From assembly GCF_004114975.1 (NCBI RefSeq), contig NZ_CP030051.1, positions 4,030,001-4,094,000 of the forward strand: a DNA stretch of 64,000 nt. Reading direction: 5' to 3'. Position 1 is the first letter of the stretch, and every line of letters starts with the position of its first letter. The stretch is from Bradyrhizobium guangdongense (GTDB lineage Bacteria; Pseudomonadota; Alphaproteobacteria; Rhizobiales; Xanthobacteraceae). This document shows, piece after piece, positions 15,316-23,027 of the stretch. The translations under genes and the position numbers were made by a program. The notes under the pieces are model-generated. The model made no database searches, was not told the DNA's origin, and saw nothing but the letters and a program-made list of their open reading frames with translations.

Positions 15316-15933
15316 GTGACGAAAACAAAGCGCACGGCTCGCGCAGAGACTGGCGGTGCCGCGGATGTACCGGAGCCGCTGGTCTGCGCACCTAAACGAG
15401 CTCGGGGTCGTCCACAGAAAACTGCCGAGCCTGGCCTACCGGAACGATGGGAACGGGACGATGTCGTTCAGGCGGTGCAGGAGGTCCTAGACGCGCTAGA
15501 GGCGCCGCCCATCGACCCAGAGGCCAGGATAGCGCTTCAGCGCTACTACGTCCGCTGCGAGATGCTGCGGAAGGTCGACAAGCGGTACTCGGAGGACGGT
15601 CGGTCCCGCATCACGCTGTTGGTTCGAACGATCATTGAGTCCGAGGGCAACGAAAACGCCCTGGTCGAGCCCGTCCTCGTGGCCGTGAATTCCGTCCTGC
15701 GCCCAGGCTGGACCGGCAAGGGGCTCGCCTTCATCGAGGCATTCGACGGCTTCCCGTTTGTGACGACGCTCGAGACTATGCGCGGCCTCAATCTGTTCAA
15801 GGAAGAGAACCTGGGCCAGTACCTCGGCATGGTTCTGCACAACCGACTCCTTTCGCTTCTCGGTCCGCCAGAAGCTTTGTCGGCCGAAAAGCCAAAACGT
15901 AAACCTGCGCGGCCACTCCGGCGCGCTGCATAA
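15316..15933 (+). CDS. Unknown phage protein with AT-hook-like N-terminus (205 aa)
   Basis: GTG 15316 follows AGGAG by 10 bases; an earlier in-frame start at 15235 lies inside the tape-measure gene. The basic N-terminus contains KRARGRPQK (about residues 27-35), an RGRP core like an AT-hook that binds the minor groove. The rest is a helical domain (DDVVQAVQEVLDALE, FVTTLETMRGLNLFKEE) and ends in a second basic tail (KPKRKPARPLRRA). No family is recognised. DNA binding is inferred from the basic ends. Confidence 0.68.
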   Translation: MTKTKRTARAETGGAADVPEPLVCAPKRARGRPQKTAEPGLPERWERDDVVQAVQEVLDALEAPPIDPEARIALQRYYVRCEMLRKVDKRYSEDGRSRITLLVRTIIESEGNENALVEPVLVAVNSVLRPGWTGKGLAFIEAFDGFPFVTTLETMRGLNLFKEENLGQYLGMVLHNRLLSLLGPPEALSAEKPKRKPARPLRRAA

Positions 15934-15950
15934 ATCGAAGGATTGTTTCT

Positions 15951-16901
15951 ATGCGAAAGCTTCTCTTTTTAGTCGTTGCTCTAGCCGCGCTGATCGGAGG
16001 TTCGGTAAGCTCGTTCGGCGGGATGATGATGCTGGGGGTGGGCACATCATCCACGTATCAAGGACCTGGAGATATCGTTGGCGGCGCGCTGATTTGGGGA
16101 AGTTGCGCACGAGTCTACAGAGCATCACTGGCGGGTACGAGCACGTCGCTTTGCGATCTTGTGGACACGTCCACGGGAACCACGGCCGTTTGCACACTGC
16201 GCGGGTCAGCCGGCGGCTTTGTTGATCTCACGAATGCCTATTGCCCAGGATCGCTCACCCCAGCAGCTGCCTGTGCAGCGGCGGCTGGTGGCGCTTGCCG
16301 CGTCTCAAAAATCTACGATCAGATCGGTGGTACGCCGGGTTGGGCTAATGCAATAAATTCGCAGCGACCGACACTTGCATTCTCGGCGCTCAACGGTCTG
16401 CCTGGGTGGACATGCACTTCTGTGGCAAATTGTTCGTTGTCTCAGGCAAGCGTGGGTATTACGGCATCTCCGCCGTGGACGATGGTCGCGGTCGGAAAGA
16501 GAACAGCCAATTTCACTACGCTCCAACAGCTGATGGGCTTCGCCTCCGCACCAAACACGGCTCTCGGGTTTGCCGCTTCCGCCAATACGATCACGTTTAC
16601 TGAGAATGGTGCGAATACGATAACCCTGGGCTCGGTAGCTGATAGCTCGTTTCATGCCGTTCAAGCCTATGGGGATACAGGTACCGCGAGCCTTATTTCG
16701 GTGGACGGCGTTGACGGGACTCCGGGAAATGCCGGTACGCAAAGCTTTACATCTAATCTTCCTAGGCTTTCGCGCGCTGCGGGCGGCAGCAGCCTCGACG
16801 GAACGATGATGGAAGCTGGAATTTGGCCCTCTGCATTCGGGTCCACCAATCGCGGGCTCATGAACGGCAATATTCACGGCACCAACGGGTATAATTTCTG
16901 A
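15951..16901 (+). CDS. Secreted alpha-L-arabinofuranosidase B-like (ArfB) domain protein (316 aa)
   Basis: A signal peptide (residues 1-21, KLLFLVVALAALIGG) is followed by a beta-sandwich-type sequence with the opening pattern of ArfB catalytic domains: GPGDIVGGALIWGSCARVYR, then SLCDLVDTSTGTTAVCTLRG, VSKIYDQIGG. Paired cysteines occur throughout (CARVY, LCDLV, VCTLR, NAYC, AACAA, GACR). Gly/Ser/Thr-rich strands fill the second half. The enzyme activity is not established; carbohydrate-binding tail proteins can share this fold. Placed after the tail genes, it could be a receptor-binding protein or a cargo exported by the host. The signal peptide favours cargo. It overlaps the convergent neighbour by 44 bases. 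Confidence 0.55.
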   Translation: MRKLLFLVVALAALIGGSVSSFGGMMMLGVGTSSTYQGPGDIVGGALIWGSCARVYRASLAGTSTSLCDLVDTSTGTTAVCTLRGSAGGFVDLTNAYCPGSLTPAAACAAAAGGACRVSKIYDQIGGTPGWANAINSQRPTLAFSALNGLPGWTCTSVANCSLSQASVGITASPPWTMVAVGKRTANFTTLQQLMGFASAPNTALGFAASANTITFTENGANTITLGSVADSSFHAVQAYGDTGTASLISVDGVDGTPGNAGTQSFTSNLPRLSRAAGGSSLDGTMMEAGIWPSAFGSTNRGLMNGNIHGTNGYNF

Positions 16902-17496
16902 CTCGTAGTTTGCGCCGGTGACGCGCCGTCCCCAATGCAACGAAACCAAAAATCATCATCACCCAAGTGGAAGGCTCAGGGACTGGTGCAGCAATGGAAA
17001 GGCCGCTGCCCTGAAAAAAGAACTGCACTCCATTTACGTCGGCAGGAAGCGTAAACAAGAGACGTATCGGAATCGCCGGACAAACCAAGCCAGGACACAG
17101 TTCCTCATTATTATAAATGAGGTTAAGCAACGGGGGTAACGTTCCGAGCTCAGAAATATCGAACGGCGGTGTCGCCAGGCCCCCAGTCCCGTTCGTCAGC
17201 GAAAATGCTAGGGCCGTGTCTTGGTCGGTGAAGCAGCTATCGTGCTCCACACAGGGGTTAAAAGAGCGAAGGTCAAGATAGTCTGGCGACAGGTAGGCCG
17301 TTCCGAAATCGACGGTGTCACCGAATCCGACGGTATATTTTGGACTGAGAAATACAATGCCGTTGCCTCCGGTTCCGGCAACTCCATTCTGCTGAAATCC
17401 AGAGAGGGAGCTTATGTCGAAGTGCAGACTTGCAGCCTGCGCTGCGTCCGAAGAAAGGCCAAATGCGAAAGCGACGGCATAAAGAAAGAAACGCAT
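16858..17496 (-). CDS. PEP-CTERM sorted secreted protein (212 aa)
   Basis: The protein has an N-terminal signal peptide (MRFFLYAVAFAFGLSSDAAQA). A beta-rich body contains a Cys pair (NPCVEHDSCFT) and a second (LCPGLVC). The C-terminal sorting signal is PEPSTW followed by a membrane helix (VMMIFGFVALGTA) and RHRRK, the PEPxxWA-CTERM layout recognised and cleaved by exosortases. ATG 17496 is preceded by AAGGGGGG; an upstream in-frame start at 17547 adds residues before the signal. No exosortase gene lies in this window, so a host enzyme would be needed. It is an odd passenger for a phage element. Confidence 0.75.
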   Translation of the reverse strand: MRFFLYAVAFAFGLSSDAAQAASLHFDISSLSGFQQNGVAGTGGNGIVFLSPKYTVGFGDTVDFGTAYLSPDYLDLRSFNPCVEHDSCFTDQDTALAFSLTNGTGGLATPPFDISELGTLPPLLNLIYNNEELCPGLVCPAIPIRLLFTLPADVNGVQFFFQGSGLSIAAPVPEPSTWVMMIFGFVALGTARHRRKLRVRNYTRWCREYCRS

Positions 17497-17794
17497 GACA
17501 CCCCCCTTCGAAAAGGGCATTCCACCTTCCCGCCGTGGTTGAGTCAATTCGCCTGAAGTACGATTAAGAGGTTGACTCGCTCGGCTGAGCGCCCGCAGAA
17601 AGAACTCATATGAGCTCAGAGATCATCACCACGTGCATCAACTGCGTCGCGCCGGGAAGCCTCTGAGCAACTCTCATTGTGGTGGCGATGGGAGCAGTGG
17701 CAGCGGTCCAATACGAGCGCCGACAGACTCGCAACTAGCCCAGCGCAAGTAGAACCTCAGAGCACATAACGTTGCTGCGAACCGCACCCTGCCG

Positions 17795-18385
17795 TCACCA
17801 CTGAATCCGCCGCTTACCGTGCGCAATGGGCCGGGGATCCTCCCACGCGATGGCCTCTTGAATTTTTGCCGATAAGGCGGCCAAGTTCCTCAGGTCCTGA
17901 CCGAGCTGATTTTGGGTGACCTCTTGTCGGTTCATCTCATCAAAGCGAAGTGCATCCGTCGTGACCTTCGTCTTGAACACGCGGCCGCTCTCGTGCGTGT
18001 ACCAGAGCGCGTGAGCGTACTCATTTCGCTTTGCATTGATCTTCTCATATCGATCGATCACCTCGTCGAAGATGGCAGGCTTTTCGGCATGCACATGCGA
18101 GTTTTGCAGAACGGCTCGCATCGCCTGGATCTTGCTTTCAGCCATACGCATCGACCGAAATGCTTGCCGAGCAACGTCGTCTGACCTACTCGGTAGCAGG
18201 ATTAGACGACCATAGAAGATCGCTAGATGCTCTTCGACGTGGACAATCGCTGCAACGAACTGTCCTACCAGCGCGGCTATTTCTGGATTTTCGATGCCGA
18301 GCGCCCAATCACCAGCTGGAAGCTTGTCATTGTGCGGCCGCTCGCGGCCCACGCGCACGGAACCTCTAGTGCGAGGAATATTCAT
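17795..18385 (-). CDS. HEPN-like protein (196 aa), RNEYAH motif
   Basis: The protein is mostly helical. It contains KINAKRNEYAHALW, a match to the R-N-x3-H catalytic motif of HEPN RNases, placed after two long helices (SKIQAMRAVLQNSHVHAE, FDEVIDRYEK) as in that fold. HEPN proteins often act as toxins or antiphage RNases. No partner nucleotidyltransferase or obvious antitoxin is adjacent. It shares the element with a second RNxxxH protein at 19315-19863. Start ATG 18385 has only a weak ribosome site. The RNase role is inference. Confidence 0.6.
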   Translation of the reverse strand: MNIPRTRGSVRVGRERPHNDKLPAGDWALGIENPEIAALVGQFVAAIVHVEEHLAIFYGRLILLPSRSDDVARQAFRSMRMAESKIQAMRAVLQNSHVHAEKPAIFDEVIDRYEKINAKRNEYAHALWYTHESGRVFKTKVTTDALRFDEMNRQEVTQNQLGQDLRNLAALSAKIQEAIAWEDPRPIAHGKRRIQW

Positions 18386-18871
18386 GGCTTAGATCCGAAC
18401 CTCGGTGTGGCGTCATCGGATAGAAGGAGAAGGGGCTTCATACTGCCGGGCCTCGCTTCTGCCAGCTTTTCTCCTTGTTTCTTTTCCAGCGTCCCTGGCA
18501 TTCTATCTGTGATCAGCGCATCGGAATATATTGGCCCGACGGCTTTGCTTGGGGCTCGGACTTCGGGGAATTGTCCGGCGCGGCCACCGTAGCTTGCAGT
18601 ATGCGCGCCGCAATCAAACTCCCGTATTAAGCTTGATGCCTGCGCTCCGGGTTTAATCTGGAACCGACACGTCGACAAACCTCTTGCCGACTTAGGCGAC
18701 GAAGCTATATTTCGGGCAGACGCCGAATCGACCCAATCTGAGATTTGGCGCCCCCGTCCTTTTACTGTTGGGGATGGGTAGCGCGGCACCGCTTGAGGTT
18801 CGAAGACCGAGCGTGATTGGGGGCTCTTCGGACCACTCATTCCCCTATTGTCAAAAGAGGAGAAGCTCGCG
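18386..18871. other. Non-coding stretch inside the element
   Basis: Between the leftward HEPN-like gene and a rightward small gene lie 486 bases without a convincing frame. A leftward frame of about 165 codons crosses it but is Ser/Arg/Pro-rich, lacks a ribosome site and starts inside the next gene. Promoters for both flanking genes probably lie here. Confidence 0.45.
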
Positions 18872-19171
18872 ATGCGCATCGCAGCTTATAGCGGTCACGC
18901 GCCCGGTCACGTCCGCAAGACTTTTCAAGATGCATTCTTTGCAATGCTGGATTGGAGAGGCGAAGGCCCGGTGCCAATGGTCCAATTCGAAGTCGACTAC
19001 CAGCCGGAGCTCATCAGCATTGATGAGGCATGCACGCTCGTTTCGCGTTGCAGCGACATCATGCCCGGGATGATGGTCGATGAATTGGCGGAGTACGGCG
19101 GCTTGAAGAGCCGAACGTATGCCGCTGGTGCTCAGGCCATGAGGCGCTGGTTGAAGAGCTGGCAGTCTTGA
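18872..19171 (+). CDS. Small hypothetical cargo protein (99 aa)
   Basis: ATG 18872 lies 9 bases after AGGAG. The protein is soluble and mixed alpha/beta (MVQFEVDYQPELISIDEAC, MMVDELAEYGGLKSRTYAAG). No family, signal or DNA-binding motif is recognised. A TTG at 18848 would add 8 residues but has no ribosome site. It is flanked by leftward genes, so it has its own promoter. Confidence 0.55.
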   Translation: MRIAAYSGHAPGHVRKTFQDAFFAMLDWRGEGPVPMVQFEVDYQPELISIDEACTLVSRCSDIMPGMMVDELAEYGGLKSRTYAAGAQAMRRWLKSWQS

Positions 19172-19314
19172 CGCATCTCAAGGCGCAGCAGCTGAGCTCG
19201 GGCACAATCAGCGTGTAGCCGAGACAGTTTGCCGACCATGCTGTCGACGCTATGGGCTCGGGCTCGCAAGAGTCCGGGCCCTTTCGAGCACATCTAATCG
19301 ATAGCCCAGTTGGA

Positions 19315-19863
19315 TCAGTCCGAGTTGCTGTCCGCATCGGCTTCTCCAGCCAGCGGCTCTTCGCTAAGCGCCTGCTCGTATATAATTCGATCCACCCGCG
19401 CTTTCATGGCGTTGATGCAGTCAAGGGCAGCGTCTCGATATCGAGTCTGGTTATCAGTCGCAGATCTCCAGCTCGACAGTTGCCGACACAGTTTCGCGAT
19501 GTGTTCCGAGTTAAAATAGACAAAGCGGGTAGTATGAGCGAACGCGTTCCTTATGTCGGCGATCGTACGCAGGTCATTTCGAACCTCTGGTTCAATAAGG
19601 CCGAACATGTAGGCCACGTCGATTTTCGGTTTAAAGTATTTTAAGGGCCCGCCAAGTACTCGCTTGGCTTCGTTGTCAGTCAAAGGGCGCCCGCCAGCGA
19701 GCAACAGCTTTTCAAGCCAGTCCTCAACCAGCCCAGCAGTAACTAATGCGTTTCCAGCTTCCGTTTGCCGGCTGAGAATTTGGAGCAGGTCGTCTTTCGT
19801 AAACGAAGCGGAAGATCCAGTAGAGCTGTATTTCCCGGTTTCAGCCGACAACTTCTTCGTCAT
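19315..19863 (-). CDS. HEPN/MltR-like protein (182 aa), RNAFAH motif
   Basis: Residues about 85-115 read YFKPKIDVAYMFGLIE, then LRTIADIRNAFAHTTRFVYF. This matches the core of MltR-type proteins (mannitol operon repressor family), a HEPN-like helical fold, with the RNxxxH motif conserved. The C-terminal region is helical and ends in an acidic tail. MltR in enterobacteria represses mannitol uptake, but prophage-borne relatives are uncharacterised. ATG 19863 has GAGGG upstream. It precedes nothing on its strand; a ribbon-helix-helix gene lies 23 bases upstream on the same strand, so the two may form a unit. Confidence 0.65.
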   Translation of the reverse strand: MTKKLSAETGKYSSTGSSASFTKDDLLQILSRQTEAGNALVTAGLVEDWLEKLLLAGGRPLTDNEAKRVLGGPLKYFKPKIDVAYMFGLIEPEVRNDLRTIADIRNAFAHTTRFVYFNSEHIAKLCRQLSSWRSATDNQTRYRDAALDCINAMKARVDRIIYEQALSEEPLAGEADADSNSD

Positions 19864-19886
19864 CAAACCCTCGCTGAAAAACTAGA

Positions 19887-20087
19887 TTATTTCCCCCTCG
19901 CCTTCAGCCCCAGCTCCACGAGGCGGCGGATGGCTTCGGAGCGACCGGGAGCGTCTTCTTGCTTTGCTGCCCAATCGTCTACGGCCTTCCTCATCTCGGC
20001 CGACAAGCGGATGGCCGTAACCGGATCCTGGCCTGTAGCCGGCCGACCTGGGCGTTTTCGTACTACGTTTTTCTTTGACGCTACCAT
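19887..20087 (-). CDS. Ribbon-helix-helix DNA-binding protein (66 aa)
   Basis: The protein has a basic N-terminus (KKNVVRKRPGRPATG). A strand (VTAIRLS) and two helices (AEMRKAVDDWAAKQE, RSEAIRRLVELGLKA) follow: the MetJ/Arc ribbon-helix-helix fold with the usual R-L-S strand and SEAIRRL second helix. Such proteins are repressors and often antitoxins. It lies 23 bases upstream of the MltR/HEPN-like gene on the same strand, so it may repress and neutralise it; this is inference from order only. The ATG at 20087 lacks a visible ribosome site and follows an AT-rich stretch. Confidence 0.75.
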   Translation of the reverse strand: MVASKKNVVRKRPGRPATGQDPVTAIRLSAEMRKAVDDWAAKQEDAPGRSEAIRRLVELGLKARGK

Positions 20088-20185
20088 AAAAACGTATTAC
20101 ACTTATGGGGCTTGAAAAACAAGCGGCCCGCACGGCTGCGCTAACAGCAATGCAGGCCTAACCCGACCATCAGGAGTCTAATCAA

Positions 20186-20740
20186 ATGGCCAAGGCTACC
20201 GAGCGTGTTAGCACGCCACCCACAAGCGCGTCCGGAATTTCACACAACAGCAGAGACAGGGCGCTCGTAGAGGCGTTCAAACATATCGTCGTCTGTGATG
20301 ACGCAATCGACGAACTCATGCGTCGTTATGGCGATGACCACGGAGATCGCGAAGATTCCAAGAGCTGGGAGGCCCAGCGCAACGAGGACATCGAGACGCT
20401 CGTGAACACGCCAGCATCAACGGCTGAGGGGTTACGAGCGAAGGCCTCGGCGATGCAGATCCGGACGATTGCCGACAGTTACGAGGATCATGGCGGCATC
20501 GGGACTTCGCTGGCTGCAGACGTCCTGCGGACCGCACTGTTGAAGGACGGCGCCTTTGCCCTCTCTTCCGACATCTACGAGGACGTTCTGCATCTCATCG
20601 CCTTTGGCGCCGCCATCGATCGAATGGCCAGCTCGTTCCCTGCGGAAGACGACAACACGTTATTTTACACGCTCGGTGCGAAGATCATGGAGCACGCCAA
20701 GGCGATCCAAAACCGTCTGCACGCTGCCCACGAAGAGTGA
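20186..20740 (+). CDS. Hypothetical element protein (184 aa)
   Basis: ATG 20186 follows CAGGAG by 9 bases. The protein has an acidic/helical composition (VVCDDAIDELMRRYGDDHGD, IASSFP-AEDDNTLFYTLGAK) and a Ser/Thr-rich N-terminus ending at ISHNS. It is transcribed away from the ribbon-helix-helix gene and shares its 100-base promoter region with it. No motif is recognised. Similar lengths and composition occur in hypothetical prophage genes of rhizobia. Confidence 0.65.
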   Translation: MAKATERVSTPPTSASGISHNSRDRALVEAFKHIVVCDDAIDELMRRYGDDHGDREDSKSWEAQRNEDIETLVNTPASTAEGLRAKASAMQIRTIADSYEDHGGIGTSLAADVLRTALLKDGAFALSSDIYEDVLHLIAFGAAIDRMASSFPAEDDNTLFYTLGAKIMEHAKAIQNRLHAAHEE

Positions 20741-21142
20741 ACCTGCCACAGAGCAAGGTAGGTTTCCGATTCAATTCCTGAAGTGGCTTATGCACGGTGA
20801 CAGCAAAAGGCCCGCCGCTTGGCGGGCCTAAGCACTCCCAGCGCTCGAATCCGCAATTGGATCGGCAGCCGGGAGCATTGGGGGCTGGAAAGCGAGCCGT
20901 GCCATGTTCCGCCACTAATGACAATGCGTGAAACCCCGGAGTCCGGTAGTTCTCCGGAGTCCATTTTCGGAACGGGGTGTTCTACCGTGCGAACACCGGC
21001 GAGATTTAAGTACCCTCCAATTTCAAGTTGCCCGGGATGGCCGTAGCAGGGCTCGAACCACTCTGCGGCCTTTCCCTATTCTCGCTTCTCTGCTGCACAA
21101 CCAATCTAGGACACGGCGGCTCCCGCCGATTGATAATCCGAC
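20741..21142. other. Non-coding stretch inside the element
   Basis: No gene is seen. It holds a perfect 8-bp hairpin (20809-20828), two direct copies of CCGGAGTCC (near 20935 and 20953) and a short T-arm-like string near 21048 that does not belong to a complete tRNA. Confidence 0.45.
20805..20828 (-). terminator. Hairpin with T-run on the minus strand
   Basis: GGCCCGCC (20809-20816) and GGCGGGCC (20821-20828) are perfect inverses with a 4-base loop. On the minus strand the stem is followed by TTTT. No minus-strand gene is seen just upstream of it, so its client is unknown. It could also end the rightward gene at 20740. Confidence 0.4.
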
Positions 21143-21373
21143 ATGACAAAGTATTTCTTTGACATCCATGACCCCCAAGGGGACATCGTCGACGATGAAG
21201 GTGTTGAACTTTCTAGCTTGGATGATGCACGCAGGGAGGCCCGGCAAACCATTGGAGAGGCGGGGCGAACCTTGATGGCGAAGGGAGTCGACGGGCGAGT
21301 AGTGGTGCAAGTTAGGGTCCAAACAGGCCCAGTGCTGACCGTGACGGCGGCGTTCGAAACGATCGACAACTAA
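21143..21373 (+). CDS. DUF6894-type small protein (76 aa)
   Basis: The protein begins MTKYFFDIHDPQGDIVDDEG and continues with LSSLDDARREARQTIGEAGR, then VVVQVRVQTGPVLTVTAAFE. This is the DUF6894 pattern: a YFFDI strand, a D-x-E-G turn, an EAR helix and a closing V-R-D/V strand. The family is very abundant in Bradyrhizobium and has no known function. A strong terminator follows at 21502. Confidence 0.8.
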   Translation: MTKYFFDIHDPQGDIVDDEGVELSSLDDARREARQTIGEAGRTLMAKGVDGRVVVQVRVQTGPVLTVTAAFETIDN

Positions 21374-21501
21374 TGACCCCTTAGAGCACGGTGCGGGACT
21401 TCGCCATATGCCGCTTAGATGGGCTCGCCAAAACGCCTCATCTCGCATAGGTTTCTGGCGCGCTCGGTCTGCCGGGCGCAACCTACAGTCCAAACAAACT
21501 T

Positions 21502-21537
21502 ACCCGCCAATTCCCCAAGTTCGGCGGGTTTTTCTTT
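21502..21537 (+). terminator. Rho-independent terminator
   Basis: ACCCGCC (21502-21508) pairs with GGCGGGT (21523-21529); the loop is 14 bases and a T-rich tail (TTTTTCTTT) follows. It lies 130 bases after the DUF6894 gene. Confidence 0.6.
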
Positions 21538-21652
21538 GGGGGGCGCCGGTTCACGCTGGCGGGCCTAAGGCGAATCAAGCCCCCGCACGCGGTACGAAGG
21601 CCGGAGAGACGGCCCCGGCTCGCAGGGGCTTGGGGGTATGGGCCGGTGCCGC

Positions 21653-22072
21653 TCAGGAAACAAAAGGCCCCAGCTCCCGGGCAATGGGGAGAGCTAGGGC
21701 CCGCCTGCTCTGTGCGCTTTGTTGGAATGAAACGCGTCGGGGAAACGTGGAAACATCGGCAAAGTTCCCTTCATGAAGAAGGGCTTTTCGGCTCCCTAGG
21801 ATTGCCTGTTCGGTGCCATTGCTGCCGGCGACAATGCAGGACCCGCGCATGCCGCAGGCTGTGCAGACGAACCGCGGCTCGAGCTGCGAGATCCTGATCT
21901 CGTCCGGCCACCGGTCGACGTACTCGGCTGGCAGCTTGACGTTGTGGCTGCAGCGATAGTCCTGGCAGAACACCATCAGATCGCGCACACCCGTCGATCG
22001 CAGATCGCCTAGCGTGATCTTGAGCGGGCGGCCATCGGGTTCGGTGCGGTCCTTGTGTCGAGGGCGTGGCAC
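21653..22072 (-). CDS. Small zinc-ribbon-like protein with an anomalous C-terminal extension (139 aa as read)
   Basis: Residues 1-80 match a small Bradyrhizobium family: LGDLRSTGVRDLMVFCQDYRCSH, RWPDEIRISQLEPRFVCTACGMRG, with four cysteines suited to one zinc site. Usual members end soon after CG-x-RG. Here the frame runs about 60 residues further into Ser/Arg-rich sequence and over a terminator hairpin (21658-21701), so the tail is probably not native and a frameshift or deletion is likely. Start is GTG 22072. Confidence 0.6.
   Translation of the reverse strand: MPRPRHKDRTEPDGRPLKITLGDLRSTGVRDLMVFCQDYRCSHNVKLPAEYVDRWPDEIRISQLEPRFVCTACGMRGSCIVAGSNGTEQAILGSRKALLHEGNFADVSTFPRRVSFQQSAQSRRALALPIARELGPFVS
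21658..21701 (-). terminator. Terminator hairpin overlapping the 3' end of the zinc-ribbon frame
   Basis: An imperfect stem (21666-21678 against 21688-21701, containing AGCTC/GAGCT and GGCCC/GGGCC) is followed on the minus strand by TTTTGTTT. It falls inside the last codons of the leftward frame, which suggests that the true gene ended earlier. Confidence 0.5.
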
Positions 22073-22190
22073 GACGCCATCGAAGCGCGGTGCTGGCGAG
22101 AGTCAAATTGTCGATCTGTAGCGGGTCGAAGTTAGCTTAAGCTACTGCCGCTCGTGGGGGGTGGAAAGCGGCGGTTCGCGCTGGCGGCTT

Positions 22191-23027
22191 TCAATCTTCT
22201 CCCGTCAACTCGTTCCATCGTCCAACTTGTACGTCAATGTAACCGGTTGGATAGGAGCGGCCTATGAGATCGAATGCTGTGTCACCCGCGGTGTGTACGG
22301 CCAGTACTGCGGCTGCCGGCAGGGGTGAAGTCACGCGCAAGTCGAAAGCATTCTTATCGGGGATAGCCCCACGCGAGCGGGCAAAGGTCGCGATCACCGC
22401 GCGAGCGGCACTATAACCGGCATCCGCCAGCTTTACTGGTACCGCCAATTCGACAACTCGCGGTCGGCCAATGAGCGCCAAACGCGCCAACATGGCTTCA
22501 TCGCGCACGAACATCGAGGCCACCTCACCTCCCCAATACTTCGTGAGCGGATCTACACCACCATCGCGGACGTCTACCGGATGGGAAGTCATCCAAAACC
22601 GGTTAATCCTGATCTCGCGCTGCTCGCTTTGGAACGGGCTCCGCGAGTAGAGATCGCTCGCCAAGTCGTTCGTGATCGCTCCCGATGCGACAATGGCCGC
22701 CAACCTTCGCTGAAGCGATTCTGGTGTCGAGAGATGCACACCATCGCACCGCAGAGTTTCAACCTCGACGTCCGTTAGCCTGGTATAGTGCCAAGCGCGG
22801 ATCGTGCGCTGCTCCATAGTCCTCGCGAGAGCTTCAGCGAACTGCACGAAATTCTGAGCGTGTGGGTTGCCCGGGCGAACTAGCGACCGGTTACGGCCCA
22901 AATCGTGATCTAAAAAGACACACCGTTCAGATTCGAAATAGCTCAGCATCAAATCAGCATTGGCCCCGAGTCCTTGAATGAGCCTCGAATCGAAAGTGTC
23001 GGCATTCCAAACGTCGACAACTGTCAT
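22191..23027 (-). CDS. Uncharacterised protein, possibly ADP-ribosyltransferase-like (278 aa)
   Basis: Residues about 78-105 read RAWHYTRLTDVEVETLRCDG, then VHLSTPESLQRRLAA. This resembles the opening of ADP-ribosyltransferase-like folds (an H-Y-T strand, a helix, then a G-[IV]-x-[LP]-S turn). Later blocks are INRFWMTSHPV, YWGGEVASMFV and VVELAVPVKLAD. A catalytic acid cannot be assigned with confidence. It is the last gene before the tRNA, a position where satellites and prophages keep accessory or defence genes. I do not recognise a named family; the fold guess is inference. Confidence 0.5.
   Translation of the reverse strand: MTVVDVWNADTFDSRLIQGLGANADLMLSYFESERCVFLDHDLGRNRSLVRPGNPHAQNFVQFAEALARTMEQRTIRAWHYTRLTDVEVETLRCDGVHLSTPESLQRRLAAIVASGAITNDLASDLYSRSPFQSEQREIRINRFWMTSHPVDVRDGGVDPLTKYWGGEVASMFVRDEAMLARLALIGRPRVVELAVPVKLADAGYSAARAVIATFARSRGAIPDKNAFDLRVTSPLPAAAVLAVHTAGDTAFDLIGRSYPTGYIDVQVGRWNELTGED

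Noticed and set aside
18382..18879. Leftward 165-codon frame between the HEPN-like gene and the 99-aa gene
   Set aside because: Ser/Arg/Pro-rich, no ribosome site, starts within the neighbouring rightward gene and overlaps the start of the HEPN-like gene; not convincing.
21023..21070. A tRNA T-arm-like string (GGTTCGAGCC on the minus strand)
   Set aside because: No matching T-stem, anticodon arm or acceptor stem can be formed; it is not a tRNA and no matching intact tRNA is in the window.
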